A stretch of DNA of 64,000 nucleotides from Deltaproteobacteria bacterium HGW-Deltaproteobacteria-2. GTDB lineage: Bacteria > Desulfobacterota > Syntrophia > Syntrophales > Smithellaceae. Every line of letters starts with the position of its first letter. The stretch's first letter is position 1. A model generated the notes under the pieces. That model made no database searches. It saw nothing but the letters and a program-made list of their open reading frames with translations, and was not told where the DNA came from. Positions 9,392 through 17,847 of the stretch are shown in pieces. Made by a program: the position numbers and the translations under genes. The DNA is taken from assembly GCA_002840505.1 (NCBI GenBank), contig PHBC01000002.1, positions 392,317-456,316 on the forward strand, written 5' to 3'.

Positions 9392-10894
9392 TTATGGAAT
9401 AATATGACCAAAGTCGCCATCTAGGCCGCCCCCGCCACTAACTGAAGGCTGAGAGCCTGAACTCGTTTTTGTCTGTCCACCGAAGAGCCCTTCTTCCCGG
9501 CCAAGCAGGTAAAATTCCAGATCGTTGGGTTCCACAAACTGATCAGTTGGTAAGGTCTGCTTTGCCATATCAATTGGTTTAACGAGATGGGGCGTCACGA
9601 TGATGACCAGTTCCGTTTCACTCTTTTGAAATTCAGAGCTTCTAAAGAGAACACCAAGGATGGGGATATCGCCGAGAAGGGGTACTTTCTTTATTGCTTC
9701 CCGTACATCATCCTTGAGAAGACCGGCAACGGCGAAGCTCTGGCCATCGGCAAGCTCCACGGTTGTTGAAACTCTTCTAACCGTGAGACCCGGCACAACG
9801 TAGCCCATAAGCTGAATGGAGTTCGTGAAATCCAGATCAGAAACTTCCGGCGCCACCTCCATGCTGATTCTGCCGTTACCCAGAACGGTAGGTGTAAAGT
9901 TAAGAGCTACACCAAAGGTTTTGTAATCTATGGTAATTATCGATGAACCACCGCTGATAGCACTTTGCTGCGGAACGGGGACAGGAAATTCTCCTCCCGC
10001 AAGGAAATTAGCTTTCTTACCGGTCATGGTGATGAGTGTCGGCTCCGCGAGCACCTTTATATAACCACTTTCCTTGAGGGCATCCACCAGCGCTGTCCAC
10101 GTAACATCCCTGCTTATCTTTGTGAGACTGAGAAGACTGGAAGGAATTGCGGCTGGGACAATAGGATTGCTGAGAAGCGACATACTTCCATCTGCTAAAA
10201 TTGAATAGGCTCTTGCCGGTGCAATAAGATTACTCAAAAAAGAAATGCTTCCATCTCTCCCCGCACGGCCTATCGCGCTGAAATTGATGCCCAGTTTCCG
10301 GCCAAGTGATTTGGACATTTCGGAGACTCTCACTTCCAGCATAACCTGCTGAACGCCTCCCACTTCCATAAGATTGATAACTTTCTGTTTATCTTTTCCC
10401 GAAGGCGCATATGAACCGGCTATAGCGAGCACCTGAGAAAGATTTGATGCATTAGAAATAGTGCCGGAAAGAATTATGCTGTCCTGCGTTGACGTAACAT
10501 TAATATATTTTTCATTAGGAAAGACTTTGTGAAGTTTCTCTTTCAGAGAAGCCACATCAGGTGTTACCTCTACGTCAAAGACCGCGGAAAGCTTATCACC
10601 ATCACCCCAGAAGCTGAGGCTTGTTACTCCCGGCGTTTTCCCCGTAAGATATATCTGCCGCGGTGTAAGAACGATAACATCCGCGATCTTTGGTTCCGCA
10701 ATTGAGAACCTCTTTATTGGATTCTGACTTTCAAGAATTACTGATTTTCCGGAAATTATTGTAAGATTATCGGGATTTGCATTGTTCATGCTTATACGTT
10801 CCGGACCGGCGGCCATGCCGGCAATCGGAAGGATCGAAAAGAATACAAGAAGTATCAGAAGGACTATTTTATTTCCTCTTTTCATTAGTCTCAT
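9392..10894 (-). CDS. cpaC: Tad outer-membrane secretin CpaC/RcpA
   Basis: This secretin has 500 residues. After the signal peptide it has the pilus-secretin N-terminal domain (ISGKSVILESQNPIKRFSI...), then a BON-like domain (LKEKLHKVFPNEKYINVTS). The C-terminal secretin homology domain includes VLAEPTLITMTGKKANFLAG, GEFPVPVPQ and VPLLGDIPILGVLFRS. It forms the outer-membrane pore for the pilus. Its ATG overlaps the cpaB stop by one base. In the middle there is an apparent short internal duplication: DGSISFLSNLIAPA and, about 21 residues on, DGSMSLLSNPIVPA. The C-terminus is glycine/serine rich. Confidence 0.93.
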   Translation of the reverse strand: MRLMKRGNKIVLLILLVFFSILPIAGMAAGPERISMNNANPDNLTIISGKSVILESQNPIKRFSIAEPKIADVIVLTPRQIYLTGKTPGVTSLSFWGDGDKLSAVFDVEVTPDVASLKEKLHKVFPNEKYINVTSTQDSIILSGTISNASNLSQVLAIAGSYAPSGKDKQKVINLMEVGGVQQVMLEVRVSEMSKSLGRKLGINFSAIGRAGRDGSISFLSNLIAPARAYSILADGSMSLLSNPIVPAAIPSSLLSLTKISRDVTWTALVDALKESGYIKVLAEPTLITMTGKKANFLAGGEFPVPVPQQSAISGGSSIITIDYKTFGVALNFTPTVLGNGRISMEVAPEVSDLDFTNSIQLMGYVVPGLTVRRVSTTVELADGQSFAVAGLLKDDVREAIKKVPLLGDIPILGVLFRSSEFQKSETELVIIVTPHLVKPIDMAKQTLPTDQFVEPNDLEFYLLGREEGLFGGQTKTSSGSQPSVSGGGGLDGDFGHIIP

Positions 10895-11736
10895 TATTCT
10901 CCCTCCTTATTAAACTTGTATTCTGTTACCACTCCGCCTTTGATACCCTCAACCACATACACAGGCTTGGTTGTATTGATAACGGTTACTGACTTATGAA
11001 TGACCGGCGATTTCGCCGCAACCCCAACAGGAGCGCCGAGTGAAGAAAGAAGCACAGGCACCGTTACACCCCTGGTCACCACTGAATTTGTGTCTGTCGG
11101 ATTGCGAAGAGCGAGCATTATTTTGCCGTTTGAAGCGGCCAGGGCTAATTTTTCTGCTTCGACGGATGTCAATTCCATAGTGATAACGTCCACAGGAACC
11201 GGCTTTTCCTGAGTCCCGGCCCTTTCCATCTGCTGTCCTACTGTCAGAACAAGTATGTTTTCCAAAACGGTTTTGGTAAGATTTTCAATTGTCACCAGAA
11301 CATCAACGTGGTTTCCCGGATTAATAAAGCCGGATACTCCAATTACCTTGTCCACTTTAACCGCCATAGCCCTTTTATTCTGGGAGATAAGAGCGCTTAC
11401 TCCTCCAACTTTAACAGATGTCGGCGCAAGCTGAGTCTCGAACAGCGGCTCTCCTGCCTTTACCGGGTAAAGAAGTGTTCTTCCCGCCACTTCCGATGGC
11501 TTGGTAAAGCATCCTTGAGGCATGCTGGACGTGAGGAAAGAAGCGGTTTTTACCTGTGACGCGTCCAACACCTTGCCCCACGAAAGGTCGGTCGCCGCAA
11601 CCACCACCGGCTGGGTTGCAGCCGTTTGACTCTGAACGGCTGTTCGCTTATGAAGCCAGGTATAAGTGCCGACACCAGCCAGAAGGGCTACGATTATTCC
11701 CGCAACCAGTATAATCAAAGATAAGTTTTTATTCAT
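10894..11736 (-). CDS. cpaB: Flp pilus assembly protein CpaB/RcpC
   Basis: This 280-residue protein has one N-terminal membrane helix and then the SAF domain (about residues 43-105: VVVAATDLSWGKVLDASQV through LLYPVKAGEPLFETQL). The RcpC-like domain follows (MAVKVDKVIGVSGFINPGNHVDVLVTI). CpaB/RcpC is a periplasmic partner of the secretin. cpaC follows with translational coupling. About 330 bases of mostly repeat DNA separate it from the upstream prepilin peptidase gene. Confidence 0.92.
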   Translation of the reverse strand: MNKNLSLIILVAGIIVALLAGVGTYTWLHKRTAVQSQTAATQPVVVAATDLSWGKVLDASQVKTASFLTSSMPQGCFTKPSEVAGRTLLYPVKAGEPLFETQLAPTSVKVGGVSALISQNKRAMAVKVDKVIGVSGFINPGNHVDVLVTIENLTKTVLENILVLTVGQQMERAGTQEKPVPVDVITMELTSVEAEKLALAASNGKIMLALRNPTDTNSVVTRGVTVPVLLSSLGAPVGVAAKSPVIHKSVTVINTTKPVYVVEGIKGGVVTEYKFNKEGE

Positions 11737-11798
11737 CGCCTCATTCTTCCTCCTCTCCTAATACTAAACGTAGAATTTATCCTGTGCCGCTTTCATCT

Positions 11799-12004
11799 TG
11801 TCATTCCCGTGAAAACGGGAATCCAGTGCCCTTTTTGTCATTCCCGCGAAGGCGGGAATCCAGTACTCTTTCTGCCCCCCGCCGACGGGGGAACTCTCCC
11901 TTTCTATCCCCCGCTGGCGGGGGATTAAGGGGGTGGACACGTCCGTACAACTAATTTTAAGAAATCCACCTCCGTCCCTACGGGACACCTCCGCTAGCGA
12001 AGGA
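11799..12004. repeat. Cluster of dispersed palindromic repeats inside the Tad operon
   Basis: Two copies of a TGTCATTCCCG...CGGGAATCCAGT hairpin unit (11,799-11,827 and 11,837-11,863) are followed by the CCCCCGCTGGCGGGGG-ATTAAGGGGGTGG unit. That is followed in turn by CCACCTCCGTCCCTACGGGACACCTCCG (as two hairpins). The last two units are those that flank the DUF559 gene near 1.2-2.0 kb, in the same orientation. The stretch separates cpaB from cpaA. Its translation gives PLIPRQRG and IPAFAGMT peptides, common artefacts of such repeats. Confidence 0.8.
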
Positions 12005-12065
12005 TATGAATTACATTTTTTATATTATGAAACCTTCTTCATGACGAATATATATCGCACCAAAG

Positions 12066-12587
12066 TTATCCCGTCTTCAGAATGACCGCCGCAATCGTAC
12101 CAATAGCAATTGCCACACCATAACAGAGCTTTGGTGGGTTTTCTTCATTATTAGGTTTATTATACTTTAAACTTCGGGAATAAACAATTCCCTTAATTGT
12201 CTCTATAAGTGCTGTTCTCGTTGCCTTTGTGCGTGAATGAAACGCAATAACTGCAAGCGCATAGATACCACCGATAATGGCAGTGTAGAAAGCCGCCCAA
12301 AGAACCATTTGCGGCCCGAGCGTGGCTCCCACTGCGCCCATTAACTTAACGTCTCCCGCTCCCATGCCACCTAAAATATAAATAATAATAAAAAGACTTA
12401 TTCCAAGAAGAAGTCCTTCAATACCAAACAGAAGACCATAAGCCCCGGCTGAAATAAAATTGAAACCAAGCCCCATAATCATGGCAGGAAACGTAAGCCA
12501 ATTGGGAATTCGATTACTGCGGATGTCTGTTATCATGGCAATAATCAGCACGCACAATAACAGTAGATTCCCCACAGTGAAAATCAT
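12066..12587 (-). CDS. cpaA: Prepilin peptidase CpaA/TadV (A24 family)
   Basis: This small polytopic aspartic protease (about 173 residues) has the two catalytic aspartates expected of the A24 family: the first in AMITDIRSNRIPN, the second in the GxGD motif GGMGAGDVKLMG. It removes the leader of Flp pilin and TadE-type proteins. The start is uncertain. ATG 12,587 is used here, but TTG 12,596 has a better-spaced GGAG and would add three residues. It lies downstream of flp, beyond a hairpin/terminator region, so its expression may be attenuated relative to the pilin. Confidence 0.9.
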   Translation of the reverse strand: MIFTVGNLLLLCVLIIAMITDIRSNRIPNWLTFPAMIMGLGFNFISAGAYGLLFGIEGLLLGISLFIIIYILGGMGAGDVKLMGAVGATLGPQMVLWAAFYTAIIGGIYALAVIAFHSRTKATRTALIETIKGIVYSRSLKYNKPNNEENPPKLCYGVAIAIGTIAAVILKTG

Positions 12588-12686
12588 CGCCCCCAAATTG
12601 CTTGCTCCTTAATTTCCGTTTGTCTGCAGTTGAAGGCGAATATCACCATCTCATAAAGCCTAAGTTCATGGCAAATAAAAATGAAT

Positions 12687-12727
12687 TCACTGGCATGATC
12701 AGGGCGATCATGCCAGTGACTTTTTTT
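12687..12727. terminator. Perfect 14-bp hairpin between flp and cpaA
   Basis: TCACTGGCATGATC pairs perfectly with GATCATGCCAGTGA across a 5-base loop. On the plus strand seven T residues follow. On the minus strand, the direction of flp transcription, ATTC and then ATTTTTATTT follow. It probably ends most flp transcripts and lets a fraction through into cpaA and the rest of the Tad operon. Confidence 0.7.
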
Positions 12728-12752
12728 CTATCAATATTAAAATGCCATCGGG

Positions 12753-12822
12753 CTATGCCACGAACTTTGCGGCTACCCGAAAGAAGCTTCCCCCCTGTGC
12801 CCTCAAAATATTTTGGGTTTTT
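12753..12822 (-). other. Candidate structured RNA between flp and the terminator
   Basis: On the minus strand, GGCACAGGGGGGAAGCTTC is followed by CGGGTAGCC, a loop with GCAAAG, and GGCATAGCCCG. The last pieces fold into a hairpin with stems CGGGT/AGCCCG and GCC/GGC. GCACAGGG and GCAAAG resemble conserved pieces of the c-di-GMP-I riboswitch, but the expected GNRA-capped stem and tetraloop receptor are absent. It precedes the terminator-like hairpin, so a regulatory leader for the downstream Tad genes is possible. A plain processing structure is equally possible. Confidence 0.3.
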
Positions 12823-12845
12823 TTAGCTGGCAAAGAGATTGCACC

Positions 12846-13013
12846 TTAGGTGCCACCAAGACATTTATATACTGAGTCAAACTTTGTATTGAGCTGAGTG
12901 CCAACAGCAAATACTATTGCCACAATAGCAATAGCGATACCCGCTGCAATGAGTCCATATTCAATCGCCGTTACGCCTTCTTCGTCCTTAAAAAATCTTT
13001 TAATTGCTTTCAT
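12846..13013 (-). CDS. flp: Flp-family type IVc major pilin
   Basis: The gene encodes 55 residues. The sequence has a basic leader (MKAIKRFFKDEEG), then VTAIEYGLIAAGIAIAIVAI, the Flp signature with Glu at +5 and Tyr at +6 after the cleavage site, and a hydrophobic helix. The C-terminus ends LNTKFDSVYKCLGGT with one cysteine. AGGAGGT lies seven bases upstream of the ATG, a very strong ribosome-binding site expected of an abundant pilin. It is the first gene of the Tad cluster, preceded by about 170 bases of leader and a likely sigma-70 promoter. Confidence 0.93.
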   Translation of the reverse strand: MKAIKRFFKDEEGVTAIEYGLIAAGIAIAIVAIVFAVGTQLNTKFDSVYKCLGGT

Positions 13014-13188
13014 CACACTACCTCCTCATGTAAAATTTTTTTATTAAAATCAACGGCCATTTTGGTCGCCTAACAATAGCTTATTTTATCAAAAAAAACC
13101 TACCGCCCTATTACGCGTTTTTAAATTAGACAAATAATTCTTTTGTTGAATATAAAAGTTTATGCCTTTTTTGACTCTTTTTTTTTGA

Positions 13189-13216
13189 ATTTTATTACAT
13201 TTCAGATTATTGTCAA
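13189..13216 (-). promoter_or_regulatory. Probable sigma-70 promoter of flp
   Basis: On the minus strand a perfect TTGACA (13,211-13,216) is followed after 16 bases by TAAAAT (13,189-13,194). This would start transcription near 13,182 and leave a leader of about 170 bases before flp. The region is very AT-rich. Confidence 0.45.
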
Positions 13217-13284
13217 CATATTTTTTTAAAAAAATTAAATTAATTTAATGGTTTGTAGCATTATACATTTTAAGTTATAGTGCT

Positions 13285-13302
13285 ATTGTACCTTGGTACA
13301 AT
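13285..13302. promoter_or_regulatory. Palindrome ATTGTACC-TT-GGTACAAT
   Basis: Two perfect 8-base arms surround a 2-base centre in the intergenic region between flp and the divergent membrane-protein gene at 13,416. It is upstream of the proposed flp promoter. The symmetry suggests a dimeric repressor or activator site. The half CCTTGGTACAA recurs at about 15,798-15,808. No regulator can be named. Confidence 0.35.
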
Positions 13303-13415
13303 TTTTCTAAAATTTATCCATTACGGCTTACTGAATTTTAATTTAAGATGTGATAAGAATTTAATATTGTATTGGTCAATACAGCCGATGGTTTTAATGA
13401 TGGGAACAACAAAGC

Positions 13416-14489
13416 ATGAATGAATCTTCCAAACTAAGCTATTGTAATTCTTCTAATTTTAATGCTTTACGCTCTGCTTTTATAATAACCATCCTTATTG
13501 CTTCAATATTGTACGGTCTTGTCGTCTTCCATCCCCTACCTGACTCAGAAGGGCAAAAAAAAACAGATGCAGATTTAAAGTGCTACCAGACTATCGTGGA
13601 AAAAATTCACGCGGGCGAAAACTATTATTCGGCTGCCGGACATGAACTGCGTAAAATGGGTTACACCACCGCCAGTGTTTTTAACTGGCGTTTACCTGTC
13701 TTAGCCTGGTTTTTAGGAAAGCTCCCATCTTTGAGGACAGGCCAGATAATTGCGTTTATTCTGGCAATGACAACCCTGTTGATCTGGATGACGGTTTTCC
13801 ATCAAAACCAGTATACCTTCTGGCAGATCTTTTTCGGCGGTTTGATTATGTCCGGCCCTGTAATTTTCAGCCTTGTCCCCGGCCCTTTCCTGACGCACGA
13901 GTTCTGGGCAGGAACACTCATTGCCCTATCTCTAGCAGTTCATGCTCGGGGATGGCGCTATGCTTCTGTGGCGGCAGGCCTTACGGCCCTTTTCCTGAGG
14001 GAATTGTCTCTTCCGTTTGTATTCGTAATGATGATCATGGCATATATGGAAAGCCAGCGCAGGGAAGCCCTGCTCTGGTTTATAGGAATTCTTTGTTTTG
14101 GCGGTGAATTACTGATTCATTGGTCAATTGTCAGCAAACTGATTACAGAAAATGATAAAGTTCTGCAGGGCGGTTGGATTGTTTTTGGCGGCTGGCCCTT
14201 CGTTTTGGACACTGCCCAGATGCATCCTCTACTTATCTTATCACCACCATGGATTATCGCGATTATTTTGCCGCTGGCTCTTTTTGGCCTTGCATGTTGG
14301 CGGGACTCAGCAGGAATAAGGATTACCTGCACAGTAGTCATATATCTTCTGGCTTTTTCGATCGTAGGACTACCGTTTAATATATACTGGGGTTTGATGT
14401 ATGTATTTGTCATGCCTCTTGGATTACTACATTTGCCACATGTTTTCAGGCAACTTTGGCAACCGTTTCAGCAGCGGAAAAATAAATAA
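13416..14489 (+). CDS. Polytopic membrane protein, GT-C-like
   Basis: The 357-residue protein has many hydrophobic helices separated by short loops. The first periplasmic loop holds acidic residues (KKTDADLKCYQTIVEKIHAGENYY), the typical place for the catalytic Asp of GT-C-fold glycosyltransferases. Full family membership cannot be confirmed by eye. It is followed 26 bases later by a GT87-like gene in the same direction, so the two probably form an operon. Possible roles are transfer of mannose-type sugars from polyprenyl carriers onto envelope glycans or onto pilin. Confidence 0.6.
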   Translation: MNESSKLSYCNSSNFNALRSAFIITILIASILYGLVVFHPLPDSEGQKKTDADLKCYQTIVEKIHAGENYYSAAGHELRKMGYTTASVFNWRLPVLAWFLGKLPSLRTGQIIAFILAMTTLLIWMTVFHQNQYTFWQIFFGGLIMSGPVIFSLVPGPFLTHEFWAGTLIALSLAVHARGWRYASVAAGLTALFLRELSLPFVFVMMIMAYMESQRREALLWFIGILCFGGELLIHWSIVSKLITENDKVLQGGWIVFGGWPFVLDTAQMHPLLILSPPWIIAIILPLALFGLACWRDSAGIRITCTVVIYLLAFSIVGLPFNIYWGLMYVFVMPLGLLHLPHVFRQLWQPFQQRKNK

Positions 14490-14515
14490 TAACGAAAGTA
14501 TTTTGAATATCCGAA

Positions 14516-15691
14516 ATGAGAACTAACGCAAGAAAAATAATCCAAATTTTTTGTTTAATTGCAATAATATTATTCTTAACGCTATTTCTAAAAGAGTTCT
14601 ATAATCAGTGGCCTCTTAGCAAAATGGGCAAAGACTTTACTGCTTACTGGGCATCAACTCACCTCTTAATCGATGGACAGAATCCGTATCAAGCGGATCA
14701 AATATTTGCTCTGCAAACATCGGTGGGTTCGACTGATAAAAGCCCCACCGTGATGTATAATCCACCGTGGGTCTTTACATATATTATTCCTTTTACTTTA
14801 GAAAATTATCTATTGGGCAAGTTTCTTTGGTTATTATTTCTTTTTATCTGCATGTTAATTTGTTCGATCTGGCTATGGCAATTATACGGAGGTACAGATA
14901 GGGATCGAAATTGGGGCCTTTTGATCCTTTTTACTTATGTACCCCTTTATTATACCTTTGCAAGGGGGCAGATTGTCCCTCTCATTCTTCTTGGAATTGT
15001 GGGCTTCTTACACTTCGAAAGGCGAAAGAAGTGGTTCCTGGCCGGAGTATTTGTGTGCTTACTTGGCATAAAACCACAGGATTCATATTTATTTTTTATA
15101 GCACTTCTTTTTTGGATTGTTTATAAGCGGAGATGGGGCATCTTATTAGGAGCGGGATGCGCAACTTTCTTTATAACAGCAATACCACTGTTTTATAACC
15201 ATGACATTTTCTTTCAATATTACACAGAAATATTGGCCCATTCATTCCAGTATGATTGGCAAACGCCTACTCTAGGATATTGGTTGAGATCGATATGGGG
15301 AAAAGAAAAACTCTTTCTTCAGTTTTTTCCAACAATAGTGGGAACCGTATGGTTCTTCTATTATTGGCATCGTAACTACGCGAAATGGGTATGGGCCGAG
15401 CAAGTACCTCTCCTGCTCTTTGTTTCACTAATGACTACGTTTTATGTGTGGAGTAACGATTATCTATTGCTCATTGTAGCAATCATCCAGGCTAGTGTCT
15501 GGCTTATTAACGCGCCTCTGCGTCCCTATTCAGAATTTATGATTTTTCTATACTATCTAATTAGTTTAATGGCATGGGTTACTGTTTTTTCTGCTCGTAG
15601 TGAAAAATGGATCATATGGATGGTTCCTGCTCTATTAATAAATTATCTATTAATAAGGAATTTTTATATTAAAGCAAAGGTAAAAGTTTAA
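14516..15691 (+). CDS. GT87 (DUF2029) family membrane glycosyltransferase
   Basis: The 391-residue polytopic protein shows the GT87 pattern. After the first helix comes KDFTAYWASTHLLIDGQNPY, and then MYNPPWVFTYIIPF, which correspond to the acidic loop and the Y-PP-x-P motif of alpha-mannosyltransferases such as PimE relatives. About ten hydrophobic segments follow. The donor is expected to be a polyprenyl-phosphate sugar, with transfer on the periplasmic side. The acceptor is unknown. The neighbouring upstream gene may be a functional partner. Confidence 0.7.
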   Translation: MRTNARKIIQIFCLIAIILFLTLFLKEFYNQWPLSKMGKDFTAYWASTHLLIDGQNPYQADQIFALQTSVGSTDKSPTVMYNPPWVFTYIIPFTLENYLLGKFLWLLFLFICMLICSIWLWQLYGGTDRDRNWGLLILFTYVPLYYTFARGQIVPLILLGIVGFLHFERRKKWFLAGVFVCLLGIKPQDSYLFFIALLFWIVYKRRWGILLGAGCATFFITAIPLFYNHDIFFQYYTEILAHSFQYDWQTPTLGYWLRSIWGKEKLFLQFFPTIVGTVWFFYYWHRNYAKWVWAEQVPLLLFVSLMTTFYVWSNDYLLLIVAIIQASVWLINAPLRPYSEFMIFLYYLISLMAWVTVFSARSEKWIIWMVPALLINYLLIRNFYIKAKVKV

Positions 15692-15820
15692 CAACTCAGT
15701 CTGAATGAAAAACAGCCAGCATAGGAACACTCTTATATATTTCAAAGAACTAATTAAAAAACAGATCATAACTTTTCATCAGTAATTAAATTAATTGCCT
15801 TGGTACAACCATGTTTTAAT

Positions 15821-17737
15821 TTACTTCTTTTTATATCTTCCGCAATCGTATAGATAGAAAGCCTGTTCCTTGCTCTCTTCAAATGTGCCATCATCTAAAA
15901 TACGAGTTTTTACAACGGGAAAAGGAGAGCGCCAGTGAGCTATTGTTCTACCAGGAATATCTACGGTAGAGACAATATAATCCAGTTCCTCCGTATTCCG
16001 GCACACTCTAGAATAGTTTGACTTAAATTTCGCTTTATCAAGCCCCCAACCTAGTTTCCTGCCTATTTCTTTTGATTGCAAGGGATTTTCATCCATCAAC
16101 GGAAGTATGACATTAATTCTCCTTGCATATTCAATGGCTGTTTTCTGATAGAATACGACCCCTGAGCCCTGATGTGCAGAGATGTAAGACGGTCTTCTTG
16201 CACCAAACCAAGCGAGTTCAGTTGAAGCATCCCAGAGGATGGTAGCGTTTTGGGGCAATATGTCCCTGAAAAATGCCGCATTATCTTGATTGCGCTCCAG
16301 CATTTTAGACCATGGAGACTGATGGTCCCATACCGCGAGTGAAAATATCAACACGGCAAAAGATAAAAATGCAATCTTAAGACTCGGGGACTTCCCCCAG
16401 TGATAGTAGAAAAAAAAGATCACCGGTAATAGTACCAGCGGAAGAAAGAGATTAAGAAGGGCGTATTCCGTCAATTGTGATGATAACGTAATATGGAAAT
16501 CGTTTTTTATGAATATCCTGATCATGTTTATGACGTCAGGGAGGATAATATTGATAATTATAACTATAACGATAATCAAAAAGGCAACAGGTCGCAGAAT
16601 CTTAACAGGAGGCAGATCATCTCGTGATGCCTGCACACAAAGATAGAGGAATATAAGCGTGATTCCAAAACTAATCACACCTAAGGATAGGGTGTACCAA
16701 GTCAAGACAAAAAAGGAACAGAGCAATAATCTGTTTTCCCCAAGCTTCAGAAAATTGATAATAAGCACAGTTGCGCCTAGTGCCGAGATAAATTGAAGAA
16801 ACCAGAGGCTTCGCCAGGCCTGTATCTGCATGATCAGTTCAAGCCTTAAAAGCTCACCCCCAATGATATTGACTAACATCCCGCAACAGGCGCCTATAAT
16901 AGCGCAAAAAAAGAGACGGCGCATAACTCCTTTGGAAAACAGACAGGCGGCGGCTGTTATGGAAATGCTAAAAAAGAGCTCTGCCCAGGAATTTAAAGGC
17001 CATTGGGTTAAAAACATAAAGCTAGACCTTACTGAAATAATTTGATGCCATTCAGGCGGTATGACACGGAATATCCCAGCAAATGGTTCTGTTTTAAAAA
17101 TGCCTAGAAAAAAGATGGCGGCAACAAGGATTGGCGCTGAAAATAAAACTCGGGGATAAGTCAGGAGAAGGTAGACATAGACAATAAAACCGGCGCCCAG
17201 AGTCATCAGGGGATGAATCAAAAAAGAGATGAAGAATAAGACAGCAGAAGTAATATGCCTACCCTTAATAATGGAGGCTACCCCAAGGATGCAAAGAGCC
17301 TCTGAAAATATCCTCGGGCTCACGAATGGCTCAGCGTATTGAAAACAATTAAATCCCCCGTAATATGCCCTCATAAAAAAGAGTATGGCAAGGGATATAC
17401 ATAGTTCCTTCTCTTTAACAAATGTCCTGAATAGTGACACAGCCGCGAATATCCACAGCAGTTGACTAAAAACCGTAAGCACAAGTGCGCTTTTATATAT
17501 TCCAAAAGACTTAATTAATATGGCATAGATTTGGGGAAAGATTGTGTAACTGCCCTGTGAGCCGAACTTAATAAAAAGGTCGCTCGCAAAGACATCAGGG
17601 TATAAATCCTTCAGGGCCATGAAAGTGTATATGACACCATCATGCCAGATGCCGTTATAAGGATGCTTGAGCAGCCACAGGGATGCAAGGATGGATACAA
17701 CTACAGCACTTTGTTTCAGGCTTAAAGGCCTTTCCAT
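15821..17737 (-). CDS. Large polytopic membrane protein, unknown function
   Basis: The 638-residue protein has roughly a dozen or more hydrophobic helices. Its first extramembrane loop includes NGIWHDGVIYTFMALKDLYPD, and the soluble C-terminus (about 500-638) includes ILWDASTELAWFGARRPSY and HQGSGVVFYQKTA. The layout (acidic first loop, helices, C-terminal soluble domain) is that of GT-C-fold transferases, but I do not recognise a named family. It converges with the GT87 gene and is followed upstream by another GT-C-like gene on the same strand. Confidence 0.6.
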   Translation of the reverse strand: MERPLSLKQSAVVVSILASLWLLKHPYNGIWHDGVIYTFMALKDLYPDVFASDLFIKFGSQGSYTIFPQIYAILIKSFGIYKSALVLTVFSQLLWIFAAVSLFRTFVKEKELCISLAILFFMRAYYGGFNCFQYAEPFVSPRIFSEALCILGVASIIKGRHITSAVLFFISFLIHPLMTLGAGFIVYVYLLLTYPRVLFSAPILVAAIFFLGIFKTEPFAGIFRVIPPEWHQIISVRSSFMFLTQWPLNSWAELFFSISITAAACLFSKGVMRRLFFCAIIGACCGMLVNIIGGELLRLELIMQIQAWRSLWFLQFISALGATVLIINFLKLGENRLLLCSFFVLTWYTLSLGVISFGITLIFLYLCVQASRDDLPPVKILRPVAFLIIVIVIIINIILPDVINMIRIFIKNDFHITLSSQLTEYALLNLFLPLVLLPVIFFFYYHWGKSPSLKIAFLSFAVLIFSLAVWDHQSPWSKMLERNQDNAAFFRDILPQNATILWDASTELAWFGARRPSYISAHQGSGVVFYQKTAIEYARRINVILPLMDENPLQSKEIGRKLGWGLDKAKFKSNYSRVCRNTEELDYIVSTVDIPGRTIAHWRSPFPVVKTRILDDGTFEESKEQAFYLYDCGRYKKK

Positions 17738-17847
17738 TTGATAAACATCCTATTTGCTGATGTAGTTTTATTTTAACTTTATTTTGTAGCTGAACTATAA
17801 GAAACGCTCTTTTGTATGTCAATTAAATATTGACCGCAAGACTGTTT

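Noticed and set aside
11764..11988. A 74-codon frame containing PLIPRQRG and IPAFAGMT
   Set aside because: These peptides are translations of palindromic repeats, not of a gene.
12753..12822. A bona fide c-di-GMP-I riboswitch
   Set aside because: Only two short motifs match; the GAAA-capped stem, its receptor and the normal spacing are absent. It is kept only as an unassigned structured candidate.
12757..12840. A plus-strand terminator-like hairpin (CTCAAA...TTTGGG then TTTTTTT)
   Set aside because: The stem is only six pairs with a wobble, and no plus-strand gene lies upstream for it to serve.
15821..17737. Calling the 638-residue membrane protein a mannosyltransferase
   Set aside because: The general GT-C layout is not enough; no family-specific motif could be identified by eye.
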